Shown: positions 1 to 7,694 of the stretch, piece by piece
How the letters are laid out: each line of letters begins with the position of its first letter
Position numbering within the stretch: the first letter of the stretch is position 1
From: Arminella tubonensis
GTDB lineage: Bacteria; Pseudomonadota; Alphaproteobacteria; Rhizobiales; Rhizobiaceae
Assembly (NCBI RefSeq): GCF_003240585.1
Contig: NZ_PCDP01000036.1
Span: forward strand, 391,569 to 455,568
Length of the DNA: 64,000 bases
Reading direction: 5' to 3'
Notes under the pieces: generated by a model
What the model saw: only the letters and a program-made list of their open reading frames with translations
Database searches by the model: none
Told to the model about the DNA's origin: nothing
Made by a program: the position numbers and the translations under genes

Positions 1-2
1 GC

Positions 3-263
3 GTGTTCCTGATGCTTGCCAAGGCTGCCATCCGCGGTGAACCCTGCCCATCCGACGCCCGTATCGCCCGCGCCTACGGCACGCATTCGGCCCGGCGCGC
101 CCGCAGGCTGCTGAGCTACTTCGAGGAGCAGGGAAGCGTCGTCGTCCATACGGATTTCGGCGGCAAACGCATCGTCGCCTTTCCTGACATGGACTGCCAG
201 ACCGCACCGGGCGATCCGAATGCTCCCGATGTAGCCGACGGCGAGCAGACGGCTGCGGAGTGA
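3..263 (+). CDS. Truncated winged-helix-like hypothetical protein (3' end only)
   Basis: The frame is open to the left edge, so the true start probably lies outside the window; the visible C-terminal 86 residues are all that can be read. The stretch from about residue 14 to 60 (SDARIARAYG, then a basic patch, then EEQGSVVV and GGKRIVAF) looks like a winged helix: a recognition helix followed by a beta-hairpin wing. The last 25 residues are acidic and look disordered. It would be a DNA-binding protein of unknown target. I do not recognise a named family. It runs convergently with the vapC remnant, whose stop is 3 bp beyond its own. Confidence 0.45.
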   Translation: MFLMLAKAAIRGEPCPSDARIARAYGTHSARRARRLLSYFEEQGSVVVHTDFGGKRIVAFPDMDCQTAPGDPNAPDVADGEQTAAE

Positions 264-266
264 AAG

Positions 267-398
267 CTATCTTGTCTGGTTGCCAATGACGTGAAGAGCG
301 TCTTTCCCGCCCTTTACCGCGACGACGGAAAGACGCCGATCAAGTGTCGCGAGGGCGCCCCCGTGAAACCGTGCGAGGGCGAGCAGGTAGCTATCTGT
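267..398 (-). pseudogene. vapC (PIN-domain toxin) C-terminal remnant
   Basis: Reading the minus strand from 398 to the TAG at 267-269 gives 43 residues beginning TDSYLLALARFHGGALATLD and ending in an HVIG segment. This matches the C-terminal part of VapC toxins, where a conserved (T/S)DAYLLALA helix carries the acidic residue of the PIN active site and is followed by LATxDRR. There is no start codon and no N-terminal half with the first catalytic Asp. It lies directly against, and out of frame with, the end of the vapB-like gene (stop at 391-393). One deletion apparently removed the antitoxin tail and the toxin N-terminus. It cannot make a functional nuclease. Confidence 0.7.
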
Positions 399-612
399 GC
401 TTGTTGACAAACTCCAGCGTTATCGGAGGGCTTCCCGGCTTAGCTATCAGGAGGGGAATGCCATTTCGCTCCTGGACTGGCTGGGCTTGATTGAGTTGAC
501 GGCGAGCCAAATCAGAAATTACTTGTCCTACGCTGCGCCCCTGTTGCGCAGCTATCACATTAGCGGCTGCCAGCACGTCGTCATCTATAGCTATAGCTAA
601 GGTGGTTCGCAT
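391..612 (-). CDS. VapB-like ribbon-helix-helix antitoxin, C-terminus probably altered
   Basis: The likely start is the internal ATG giving MRTTLAIAID; an ATG 15 bp upstream is also possible. Residues 1-45 (RTTLAIAIDDDVLAAANVIA, then GRSVGQVISDLARR) form a strand and two helices typical of a ribbon-helix-helix DNA-binding domain. The tail (NGIPLLIAKPG, then ITLEFVN) is the toxin-binding segment common in VapB proteins. Family members usually continue past VN with RLRDE or similar; here the frame ends after VNKHR because sequence from the toxin 3' end follows. It may still bind its operator but has no intact partner here. Confidence 0.65.
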   Translation of the reverse strand: MRTTLAIAIDDDVLAAANVIAAQQGRSVGQVISDLARRQLNQAQPVQERNGIPLLIAKPGSPPITLEFVNKHR

Positions 613-717
613 TGCGATCGTTTCCACACGCGTCAGTCATCGCGCATCATTGTCAGATAATCAAATGGCGCTCAATTTGCTTTTCGGCGCGCATAGGCGG
701 ATTTCCCGCTGTCCCAG

Positions 718-746
718 TTGACAATTCCATGACTTCTGCCTAAACA
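718..746 (+). promoter_or_regulatory. Candidate sigma70 promoter upstream of rpsD
   Basis: A consensus -35 TTGACA at 718-723 is separated by 17 bases from a -10-like TAAACA at 741-746. It is the best match to a housekeeping promoter in the 290-bp gap before rpsD. A hairpin with a U-tract begins about 10 bp further on, so this start site would be attenuated or may belong to another short transcript. A second TTGACA at 784-789 lacks a well-spaced -10 element. Confidence 0.35.
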
Positions 747-755
747 CCGCCTCAA

Positions 756-785
756 CGCCGGGCAGAAATGTCCGGTGTTTTATTT
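756..785 (+). terminator. Rho-independent terminator-like hairpin ahead of rpsD
   Basis: CGCCGGGCA (756-764) pairs with TGTCCGGTG (769-777), with two G-U pairs, around a GAAA tetraloop, and TTTTATTT follows. This is a textbook intrinsic terminator on the + strand. It either ends readthrough from upstream or acts as an attenuator in the rpsD leader. Confidence 0.6.
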
Positions 786-917
786 GACATGTCCCGTGGT
801 TTGTCCGTTCGCTAATGTGACGAACCTGTCAGAACTCTTAAATCAGGGTTCAGAGGAGGGCGTGTTTCCTTAACCGGTTTGGTAACAGACCGGTTTAACA
901 CTATGAAAGGAAATACG

Positions 918-1535
918 ATGAGCAAGCGCGAATCGTCCAAGTACAAAATCGACCGCCGCATGGGCGAGAACATCTGGGGCCGCCCGAAGTCCCCGGTCAA
1001 TCGCCGCGAATACGGCCCAGGCCAGCACGGCCAGCGCCGCAAGGGCAAGCTTTCCGACTTCGGCGTTCAGCTCCGCGCCAAGCAGAAGCTCAAGGGTTAC
1101 TACGGCGACCTGCGCGAGAAGCAGTTCCGCGCCATCTTCGCCGAAGCCGACCGCCGCAAGGGCGACACGTCCGAGAACCTGATCGGCCTGCTGGAGTCGC
1201 GTCTCGATGCGATCGTCTACCGCGCCAAGTTCGTTCCGACGGTCTTTGCTGCCCGTCAGTTCGTCAACCATGGCCACGTTACGGTCAACGGCGTTCGCGT
1301 TAACATCGGTTCTTACCGTTGCAAGGCCGGCGACGTTATCGAAGTTCGTCAGAAGTCGAAGCAGCTTGTTACGGTTCTTGAAGCCGTGAGCCTCGCTGAA
1401 CGCGATGTTCCTGACTACATCGAAGCCGACCACAACAAGATGGTTGCTACCTTCGCCCGCGTGCCGACCCTTGCCGACGTGCCTTACGCCGTCGTCATGG
1501 AACCGCATCTGGTCGTGGAATTCTATTCGCGTTAA
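918..1535 (+). CDS. rpsD: 30S ribosomal protein S4
   Basis: A primary 16S rRNA-binding protein that nucleates assembly of the small-subunit body. The 205-residue product starts [20 protein letters not shown]; an ATG 39 bp upstream is in frame, but GAAAGG lies 7 bases before 918 and the family begins here. Length and the alphaproteobacterial N-terminus without a zinc Cys cluster are normal. The S4 RNA-binding domain is at about 94-155 ([12 protein letters not shown], then [11 protein letters not shown]). It stands alone, outside the alpha operon, as usual in Rhizobiales. A strong terminator follows before glsA. Confidence 0.97.
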   Translation: MSKRESSKYKIDRRMGENIWGRPKSPVNRREYGPGQHGQRRKGKLSDFGVQLRAKQKLKGYYGDLREKQFRAIFAEADRRKGDTSENLIGLLESRLDAIVYRAKFVPTVFAARQFVNHGHVTVNGVRVNIGSYRCKAGDVIEVRQKSKQLVTVLEAVSLAERDVPDYIEADHNKMVATFARVPTLADVPYAVVMEPHLVVEFYSR

Positions 1536-1558
1536 TAGACGCGGATCATTTCGAACGG

Positions 1559-1586
1559 AAAGCCGCTCATTTGGGCGGCTTTTTCG
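1559..1586 (+). terminator. rpsD terminator
   Basis: AAAGCCGCTC at 1559-1568 pairs with GGGCGGCTTT (one T-G pair) around an ATTT loop and runs into six T residues. It ends the rpsD transcript immediately before the glsA ribosome binding site, so glsA probably has little readthrough. Confidence 0.8.
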
Positions 1587-1603
1587 CATTCGGAGGATGG
1601 ATG

Positions 1604-2530
1604 ATGGATCTGCAAGCGATACTGGACGGCATTCACGCCGAGCTCTTGCCCCGTCTGGGCGAGGGAAAGGTTGCCGATTACATTCCAGAACTGGCCAAGG
1701 TCGATCCACGGCAGTTCGGCATGGCGATCGTGACGGTGGATGGCCAGGTCCATAGCGTCGGCGACGCGCAGGCGCCGTTTTCGATCCAGAGTATTTCCAA
1801 GGTTTTCATGCTGACGCTGGCGCTCGGCAAGGTCGGCGAGCAGCTATGGACCCGCGTCGGGCGCGAGCCCTCGGGTTCGGCCTTCAATTCGATCGTGCAG
1901 CTCGAGCATGAGGCGGGTATTCCGCGCAATCCCTTCATCAATGCCGGCGCCATCGCCATCAGCGATGTCGTGCTGTCCGGCCATGCGCCGCGCGAGGCGA
2001 TCGGCGAGTTGCTGCGGTTTGTCCGCTATCTCTCGGACGATGAGGCGGTGACTATCGACGAGAAGGTGGCACGCTCCGAGACGCAGACCGGCTTCCGCAA
2101 CTTCGCGCTGGCCAACTTCATGCGCTCCTACGGCAATCTCGACCATCCGGTGGAGCACGTGCTGGGCGTCTATTTTCACCAATGCGCGCTCTCGATGAAC
2201 TGCCAGCAACTCGCGAAGGCGGGGCTCTATCTTGCGGCGCGAGGCACCAACCCGCTTACCGGCCATTCGGTCGTCTCTCCGAAGCGGGCGCGGCGCATCA
2301 ATGCCCTGATGCTGACTTGCGGTCACTATGACGGGTCGGGGGACTTCGCCTATCATGTCGGCCTGCCGGGCAAGAGCGGCGTCGGCGGCGGCATCATGGC
2401 CGTGGCGCCCGGTATCGCCTCGATTGCGGTATGGTCGCCGGGCCTGAACAAGGTCGGCAATTCGCAGCTGGGGGCAGTCGCCCTGGAAATGCTCGCAGCG
2501 CGTACCGGATGGTCTGTGTTCGGCGATTGA
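1604..2530 (+). CDS. glsA: Glutaminase
   Basis: Hydrolyses L-glutamine to glutamate and ammonia; a member of the serine-dependent beta-lactamase-fold glutaminases. The 308-residue product has the catalytic SxxK motif as SISK (63-66), followed by NAGAIAI and [11 protein letters not shown] segments of the family, and ends with [13 protein letters not shown]. Length matches E. coli YbaS/YneH. GGAGG at 1592-1596 is 7 bases from the ATG at 1604 and only 4 from that at 1601, so 1604 is preferred. It lies between rpsD and ttcA. Confidence 0.93.
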   Translation: MDLQAILDGIHAELLPRLGEGKVADYIPELAKVDPRQFGMAIVTVDGQVHSVGDAQAPFSIQSISKVFMLTLALGKVGEQLWTRVGREPSGSAFNSIVQLEHEAGIPRNPFINAGAIAISDVVLSGHAPREAIGELLRFVRYLSDDEAVTIDEKVARSETQTGFRNFALANFMRSYGNLDHPVEHVLGVYFHQCALSMNCQQLAKAGLYLAARGTNPLTGHSVVSPKRARRINALMLTCGHYDGSGDFAYHVGLPGKSGVGGGIMAVAPGIASIAVWSPGLNKVGNSQLGAVALEMLAARTGWSVFGD

Positions 2531-2593
2531 GCCGGTGTTTTCCCGTGGCAATTTCTGCTATGGGCTGCGGCAAGATTTCGATGGGACGGCAAG

Positions 2594-3469
2594 ATGAACA
2601 TTGCAATATCAGCAACTGGCGACCCGGATGTCGAATTGGAGGAGAGCGGGGCCGCTTCGCATCCGCTGTTTGCTGACGTTCCGCGTTCCGTCTCCTTCAA
2701 CAAACTGCGCAAACGGCTGTTGCGCCAGGTGCGCCAGGCTTTCGACGATTTCGACATGCTGAAGGGGCAGCAACGCTGGCTGGTCGGTCTCTCAGGCGGC
2801 AAGGATTCCTACGGGCTGCTGTCGATCCTGCTCGATCTCAAATGGCGCGGCCTGCTGCCGGTGGAGCTCATTGCCTGCAATCTCGACCAGGGCCAGCCGA
2901 ATTTTCCGAAGCACGTCCTGCCTGACTATCTGACCAGGATCGGGGTCCAGCATCGCATCGAATATCGCGACACTTATTCGATCGTGAAGGAAAAGGTGCC
3001 GGAGGGCGGGACCTATTGCTCGCTCTGTTCGCGTCTGCGCCGCGGCAATCTCTATCGCATCGCCCGCGAAGAGGGGTGCCAGGCGCTGGTGCTTGGTCAT
3101 CACCGCGAGGACATCCTCGAGACCTTCTTCATGAATTTCTTTCACGGTGGCCGATTGGCATCGATGCCGGCAAAGCTGCTGAACGACGAAGGCGACCTGA
3201 TGCTGCTTCGGCCGCTTGCCTATTGCGCCGAGGACGATCTTGCCAAATTTGCGGTGGCGATGGAATTCCCCATTATTCCCTGCGACCTCTGCGGGTCACA
3301 GGACGGCCTCCAGCGCAATGCGATGAAGGACATGCTTGCCGATATCGAACGGCGCATGCCGGGCCGCAAGGACACGATGCTGCGGGCGCTGGCGCATGTT
3401 AACCCGTCGCACCTGCTTGATCCGAAACTTTTCGATTTTTCCGGGCTCTCCGTCACCGAGCCGTCGTGA
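2594..3469 (+). CDS. ttcA: tRNA 2-thiocytidine(32) synthetase TtcA
   Basis: Thiolates cytidine 32 of tRNA using ATP and an iron-sulfur cluster. The PP-loop SGGKDS is at 67-72, and the two CxxC pairs that hold the cluster are at C142/C145 (YCSLC) and C230/C233 (PCDLC). It has 291 residues, the usual length. The acidic N-terminal 30 residues are variable in the family. It sits 63 bp after glsA and 72 bp before the phosphatase, all on +. Its dependence on Fe-S links it to the suf operon elsewhere in the window. Confidence 0.93.
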   Translation: MNIAISATGDPDVELEESGAASHPLFADVPRSVSFNKLRKRLLRQVRQAFDDFDMLKGQQRWLVGLSGGKDSYGLLSILLDLKWRGLLPVELIACNLDQGQPNFPKHVLPDYLTRIGVQHRIEYRDTYSIVKEKVPEGGTYCSLCSRLRRGNLYRIAREEGCQALVLGHHREDILETFFMNFFHGGRLASMPAKLLNDEGDLMLLRPLAYCAEDDLAKFAVAMEFPIIPCDLCGSQDGLQRNAMKDMLADIERRMPGRKDTMLRALAHVNPSHLLDPKLFDFSGLSVTEPS

Positions 3470-3541
3470 AACCTCGGCTAGGTGCGCTAGTGCCTTCGCG
3501 AGAGTCGGCACGGAGCACTACCATCTAAAGGACGAGCAAAA

Positions 3542-4366
3542 ATGGCATCGACGATCGACATCACTGCCTTGGCAGACTTGCTGCGACATGCAGCGCAGCA
3601 AGAGATTCTTCCGCGCTTCCGGCGACTGGGCAAGGGTGACATCCGTATCAAGAGCGAGGCGACCGATCTTGTCACCGAGGCCGACGAGCGGGCGGAACGG
3701 CTGATCAAGGCGGAGGCGGCGCGGCTGTGGCCGGACGCCGTATTCATCGGCGAGGAATCGGTCGCGGCCAACCCGGCGCTGCTCGACACGCTGGAAGGCG
3801 CGGAGTTGGCGATTGTGGTCGATCCGGTCGACGGGACATTCAACTTCGCGTCAGGCGTTCCGGCTTTCGGCGTCATGGCCGCTGTCGTTGCCAAGGGCGA
3901 GACGGTTGCCGGCATCATCTTCGATCCGATGGGCGACGATTGGGTCATAGCGGAGAAGGGCGGCGGCGCCTGGCTGCGTCGCCCAGGCGGCGAGGCGGAA
4001 CGCTTGTCTGTTGCCGTGCCGGTGGCGCTTGAAAACATGGTCGGGATGGCCTCGACCGGCTTTGTGCAAAAAGACAAGCGTGCGGAAATCATGGGCAATC
4101 TGGCCAAGGTCCGCTTTGTCGCGAACTATCGCTGCGCGGCCCATGAATACCGCACCTTTGCCGGCGGCCATGTGCACTATCTCATGTACAACAAGCTTAT
4201 GCCCTGGGATCATCTTGCCGGAACATTGATCGCCCAGGAGGCGGGCGGATATGCGGCACGGTTCGACGGTTCCGCCTACCTTCCGCACCACTTTGACGGC
4301 GGGCTGCTGATCACGCCCGACAGGGAATCCTGGGAATTGATGCGGCGCGAAGTCTTTACCGTCTGA
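3542..4366 (+). CDS. Inositol monophosphatase family protein
   Basis: A metal-dependent sugar-phosphate phosphatase of 274 residues. The metal-binding motifs are GEES (70-73), DPVDGT (94-99) and WDHLAG (222-227), all intact. The fold is shared by SuhB, histidinol phosphatase HisN and CysQ; the sequence alone does not settle the substrate. The N-terminus (EILPRFRRLG, then KSEATDLVTEADE) resembles the rhizobial HisN/IMPase group. GACGAGCAAAA precedes the start. A bidirectional terminator follows. Confidence 0.85.
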   Translation: MASTIDITALADLLRHAAQQEILPRFRRLGKGDIRIKSEATDLVTEADERAERLIKAEAARLWPDAVFIGEESVAANPALLDTLEGAELAIVVDPVDGTFNFASGVPAFGVMAAVVAKGETVAGIIFDPMGDDWVIAEKGGGAWLRRPGGEAERLSVAVPVALENMVGMASTGFVQKDKRAEIMGNLAKVRFVANYRCAAHEYRTFAGGHVHYLMYNKLMPWDHLAGTLIAQEAGGYAARFDGSAYLPHHFDGGLLITPDRESWELMRREVFTV

Positions 4367-4386
4367 TCAACACTCTTCATTGCTTC

Positions 4387-4417
4387 AAAGCCCGCGCAGA
4401 GCCTTGCGCGGGCTTTT
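4387..4417. terminator. Bidirectional terminator between the phosphatase and exporter genes
   Basis: AAAGCCCGCGCA and TGCGCGGGCTTT form a perfect 12-bp stem around GAGCCT, with T runs in both directions. It separates the convergent phosphatase and MFS genes. Confidence 0.85.
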
Positions 4418-4423
4418 GCTTGA

Positions 4424-5704
4424 TCAGACGTGGCCGGCACCGGGATCCAATTGCGGGTCGTCGCCGGGATGCGAAAACAGCCTGCCGTTTTCCGCCCAGA
4501 GGGTCGATGCGATCGTCAGCAGGCCGAACACCGCGAAGCCCGCAAATAGCGGCCGCACTGTTCCGTCAAACATCTGGCCGACCGCGCCGCCGACAAGCGC
4601 GCCGCCGGTGGTCGATACGCAGCCGGTGATTGCCGTTGCTGTTCCCGCGAGATGTCCCATTGGTTCCAGGCAAATCGCCGTGAAGTTGGTGGCGATGACC
4701 GCAAACATCATCAGCAGGATGGTGAACGCGATATAGCTGTAGACGAACTGCGGCTTGCCCCCTAGCGCCACCATGAAAGCAAAGGCGGCGACCAGGGTGA
4801 AGATGATCAATGCCGCGTGCGAGATCCGCCGCATGCCGAAGCTACGGACAAAAATGCCGTTGGCGAAGTTGGCGACTGCGATGCCTGCGGCCGTGGCGGC
4901 GAAAGCTATCGGCAGCCACTCGCCGAGACCGTAGACTTCGCCGAAGACCTGCTGCACCGATGTGATGTAGGCGCAGATGACACCGCTGAACAGTGTCAGG
5001 CCAATCATATAGCCGCAGGTGATGCGATTGGTCAGAACGGTTTTGAAGCCTGAGGTTACCGAGACCACCGAAAGAGGCAAACGTTCCTCGATTGGGAGCG
5101 ACTCCCGCAATCGCAGGAATGCCCATGCGAACAGGATGGCGCCGATCGAGCCGAGGAGGATGAAAATCCATTGCCACTCGGCATAGGTCACGATCAGCTG
5201 ACCGACCGATGGCGCCACGATCGGCACGATCATGAAGACGATCATGACATAGGACATCACGCGCGCCATCTCACGACCGCCGAAGCAATCGCGAATGATT
5301 GCCATGGTGGTGATGCGTACGGCGGCGGCACCGACGCCCTGCGCGAATCGCAGGGTCAGCAGCATGGCGAGGCTGGTGCTCCAGGAAGCGGCGAGCAATG
5401 TCACGCTGTAGAAGGCGAGGCCGCCCAGCAGGATCTTGCGACGGCCATAGGTGTCGGACAGGCTGCCGAATACGAGCTGCGAAATGCCGAAGCCGAAGAA
5501 GTAGACGGCTATCACCAGCTGCGTGTCGTTGGCGTTGACCACTCCCAGCGATCGGCCCATCGCCGGAAGTGCAGCCAGCATGCTGTCGATCGCCATCGCC
5601 ACGCTTGCCGTCATCAACGCGATGGTGACGATGAACTCGAACACGCCGAGCCCTATGCGGGCGGAGCCCTGTGGTTCCACTGAAGGCAGATGGGTGGGGT
5701 TCAT
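4424..5704 (-). CDS. Bcr/CflA family drug-resistance MFS transporter (copy 2)
   Basis: A 12-helix inner-membrane proton antiporter of 426 residues. It shows the family signatures AIDSMLAALPAMG in helix 1, motif A GSLSDTYGRRK after helix 2, and the RFAQGVGAAAVRITTMAIIRD stretch leading into helix 5. The ATG at 5704 (MNPTHLPSV) leaves 13 bp after the upstream MFS gene and fits the family better than the longer frame that overlaps it. With the upstream copy it forms a tandem pair, probably one transcript. Substrates (bicyclomycin, chloramphenicol and similar) cannot be read from sequence. Confidence 0.85.
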   Translation of the reverse strand: MNPTHLPSVEPQGSARIGLGVFEFIVTIALMTASVAMAIDSMLAALPAMGRSLGVVNANDTQLVIAVYFFGFGISQLVFGSLSDTYGRRKILLGGLAFYSVTLLAASWSTSLAMLLTLRFAQGVGAAAVRITTMAIIRDCFGGREMARVMSYVMIVFMIVPIVAPSVGQLIVTYAEWQWIFILLGSIGAILFAWAFLRLRESLPIEERLPLSVVSVTSGFKTVLTNRITCGYMIGLTLFSGVICAYITSVQQVFGEVYGLGEWLPIAFAATAAGIAVANFANGIFVRSFGMRRISHAALIIFTLVAAFAFMVALGGKPQFVYSYIAFTILLMMFAVIATNFTAICLEPMGHLAGTATAITGCVSTTGGALVGGAVGQMFDGTVRPLFAGFAVFGLLTIASTLWAENGRLFSHPGDDPQLDPGAGHV

Positions 5705-5717
5705 TGTGGTCAGCCTA

Positions 5718-6992
5718 TCAGTGGAGGGCAAGGGAAGGATCGGCGGATGGCGGTGCGTTCTGTGGGCGGAACAGCTTGCCGTTTTCCGCAATCAGCACGA
5801 AGAACAGGCCAATGACGGATACCGAGAAATAGCCGACGACCATGGGCGTTGCCGTTCCATCGAAGTGCTGGCCGATCGCGGCGCCAATCAGAGCGCCGCC
5901 GACCGTGCTCATGAAGCCAAGGACGGAAGATGCCGTGCCCGCGACATGGCCGAGCGGCTCCATGGCCAGCGAGTTGAAGTTTGACCCGATCCAGCCGAAC
6001 TGGAACATGGCCAGCGCAAAGAAGATCATGAACAGCGGAAACGGCATCGGTGCTGGACCGAGAAGCTGGATGATCAGCCAGATGCAGGTGATGCAGACGA
6101 ATCCCAGCAGCGCCGCATGCGACAGGCGCCGCATGCCGAAGCGGCCAACCAGCTGCGAATTGATGAAAGAGGAAAACGCCATGAACAGGGCCACGCCGGA
6201 AAAAGCGAGGGGCGAATAGATGCCGAGCTTGTAGATGCCGACATAGATCTGCTGGGCGGAATTGATGAAGCCAAACAGGGCACCGTAGAGGAAAGTGCTG
6301 GCGATCGTGTAGCAGAGGGCGACGCGGTTCGTCAGGACGATCGCGAACCCCGCGGCGACCGAACGGACGGTAAATGGACGAACATCTTCCGGGTGCAGCG
6401 TATCGGGCATTCGGAAGTACATCCAGACGAGCACGCAAGTGGCCACCGTTGCGATGAAGACGAAGATCATGTGCCAGGTCGCGAACAGCATGATGATCTG
6501 GCCGGTGCCTGGTGCAATGACTGGAACGATCATGAACACCATCATGATGAGCGACATGACCTCGGCCATCTGCCGCCCGCCGTAGATATCGCGCACGATG
6601 GAAATGGTGATCACGCGGGTCGCAGCGGCACCGAGGCCCTGGATGAAGCGCAGCGTCAGCAGACCGACAAAGGAGGGGATCACCGCAATGCCGATGGCGG
6701 AACAGATATAGACTACCAGGCCGATCAGCAGCGGTAGCCGCCGACCAAACCGATCCGATAGCGGTCCATAGAAAAGCTGGGCACCGCCGAAGCCAAGCAG
6801 ATATGCTGAAACGATATACTGCCGGTGATTTTCGTTGTCGACGCCGAGGCTGGCGCCGATCTGCTGCAGAGCCGGCAGCATGATGTCGATCGCGAGCGCA
6901 TTGATTGCCATCAGCAGGGCCGCCAGCGCGATAAATTCAGCTTTGCCCATGGGCGTGCGCGCGGCGGACACAGCTTGCGAAGAGTTCGTCAC
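5718..6992 (-). CDS. Bcr/CflA family drug-resistance MFS transporter (copy 1)
   Basis: An inner-membrane multidrug exporter of 424 residues with 12 predicted helices. Motif A is GPLSDRFGRR, and the stretch RFIQGLGAAATRVITISIVR matches its neighbour almost word for word, which marks the two genes as a local duplication. The start is GTG at 6992; an ATG 42 bp downstream (MGKAEFIAL) is the alternative. It is the promoter-proximal gene of the pair. The shared MMVFMIVP-IAPxxGQ segment is conserved in both. Confidence 0.85.
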   Translation of the reverse strand: MTNSSQAVSAARTPMGKAEFIALAALLMAINALAIDIMLPALQQIGASLGVDNENHRQYIVSAYLLGFGGAQLFYGPLSDRFGRRLPLLIGLVVYICSAIGIAVIPSFVGLLTLRFIQGLGAAATRVITISIVRDIYGGRQMAEVMSLIMMVFMIVPVIAPGTGQIIMLFATWHMIFVFIATVATCVLVWMYFRMPDTLHPEDVRPFTVRSVAAGFAIVLTNRVALCYTIASTFLYGALFGFINSAQQIYVGIYKLGIYSPLAFSGVALFMAFSSFINSQLVGRFGMRRLSHAALLGFVCITCIWLIIQLLGPAPMPFPLFMIFFALAMFQFGWIGSNFNSLAMEPLGHVAGTASSVLGFMSTVGGALIGAAIGQHFDGTATPMVVGYFSVSVIGLFFVLIAENGKLFRPQNAPPSADPSLALH

Positions 6993-7088
6993 AACATAGA
7001 TCCCATAAACATGCCAAGGCGCTGCCGGGAGGCAGCGCCTTCTTATTCAAACGGATTGTGGAAACCGGGCGGAGTGCCCGGTGACCGG

Positions 7089-7424
7089 TCAGGCGGCGCC
7101 GCGAACGGTTATGCCGTGTTCCTGTAAATGCTGCTGTAATTCGCCCGCCTGGAACATTTCGCGGATGATATCGCAGCCACCGATGAACTCACCCTTCACA
7201 TAGAGCTGAGGGATGGTGGGCCAGTTCGAGTATTCCTTGATGCCCTGACGGATTTCCGCATCTGCCAGAACATTCACACCCTTGTAGTCGACGCCGATGT
7301 AATCGAGAATCTGCACGACCTGGCCGGAGAAGCCACACTGCGGAAACTGCGGAGTGCCCTTCATGAAAAGAACGACGTCGCTGCTCTTTACTTCATTGTC
7401 GATGAATTCGTTGATGCCGCTCAT
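7089..7424 (-). CDS. grxD: Monothiol glutaredoxin, Grx4/GrxD family
   Basis: A CGFS-type glutaredoxin that carries a bridging 2Fe-2S cluster and works with BolA in iron-sulfur trafficking and iron sensing. The 111-residue product has the active-site CGFS at 30-33, WPTIPQ at 68-73 and GGCD (glutathione binding) at 82-85. AAAGGA precedes the ATG at 7424; an in-frame ATG 27 bp upstream is less likely. In many alphaproteobacteria it follows bolA directly; here bolA is nearly 4 kb away with a chemoreceptor and a hydrolase gene in between. Confidence 0.95.
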   Translation of the reverse strand: MSGINEFIDNEVKSSDVVLFMKGTPQFPQCGFSGQVVQILDYIGVDYKGVNVLADAEIRQGIKEYSNWPTIPQLYVKGEFIGGCDIIREMFQAGELQQHLQEHGITVRGAA

Positions 7425-7499
7425 AAATGTTCCTTTCACATGCGGGGTCAAGGCCCGCAGCTTCGTTCGTGGAATTTAAATAGCATGTGGTGGTTCGAT

Positions 7500-7648
7500 T
7501 TCCAGCCGCAATAACGCATGGCCGATATTTTTCATCGCGGGACCGGGCACGGATGCAACACCGGCTGTCACGAGACGTCGAAGCGCCTGGAGGAAGACAT
7601 TCACGTCGTGGGCCACCATCCGCAATGTCGCGGATGGTGGCTTTTGAG
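7500..7648 (+). ncRNA. Candidate intergenic small RNA
   Basis: The 270-bp gap between grxD and the chemoreceptor contains a strong + strand terminator (7612-7645) with no + strand gene ahead of it. Just upstream, CACGAGACGT (about 7570-7579) can pair with ACGTCGTG (7603-7610) apart from a two-base bulge, leaving an exposed loop with GGAGGAA. A structured transcript with an accessible purine-rich loop fits a trans-acting sRNA. No confident promoter was found, and the 5' end is a guess. The short frame here (7487-7675) does not look like a protein. Confidence 0.4.
7612..7645 (+). terminator. Strong + strand terminator without an upstream gene
   Basis: GCCACCATCCGC (7612-7623) and GCGGATGGTGGC (7630-7641) form a perfect 12-bp stem with loop AATGTC followed by TTTT. 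On the minus strand no U-tract follows, so it does not look like the terminator of the chemoreceptor gene. Confidence 0.75.
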
Positions 7649-7694
7649 GTTTCACATTTCTCGTCGCCTTGCTAGTCGACGAGTGTAGCCGGCA

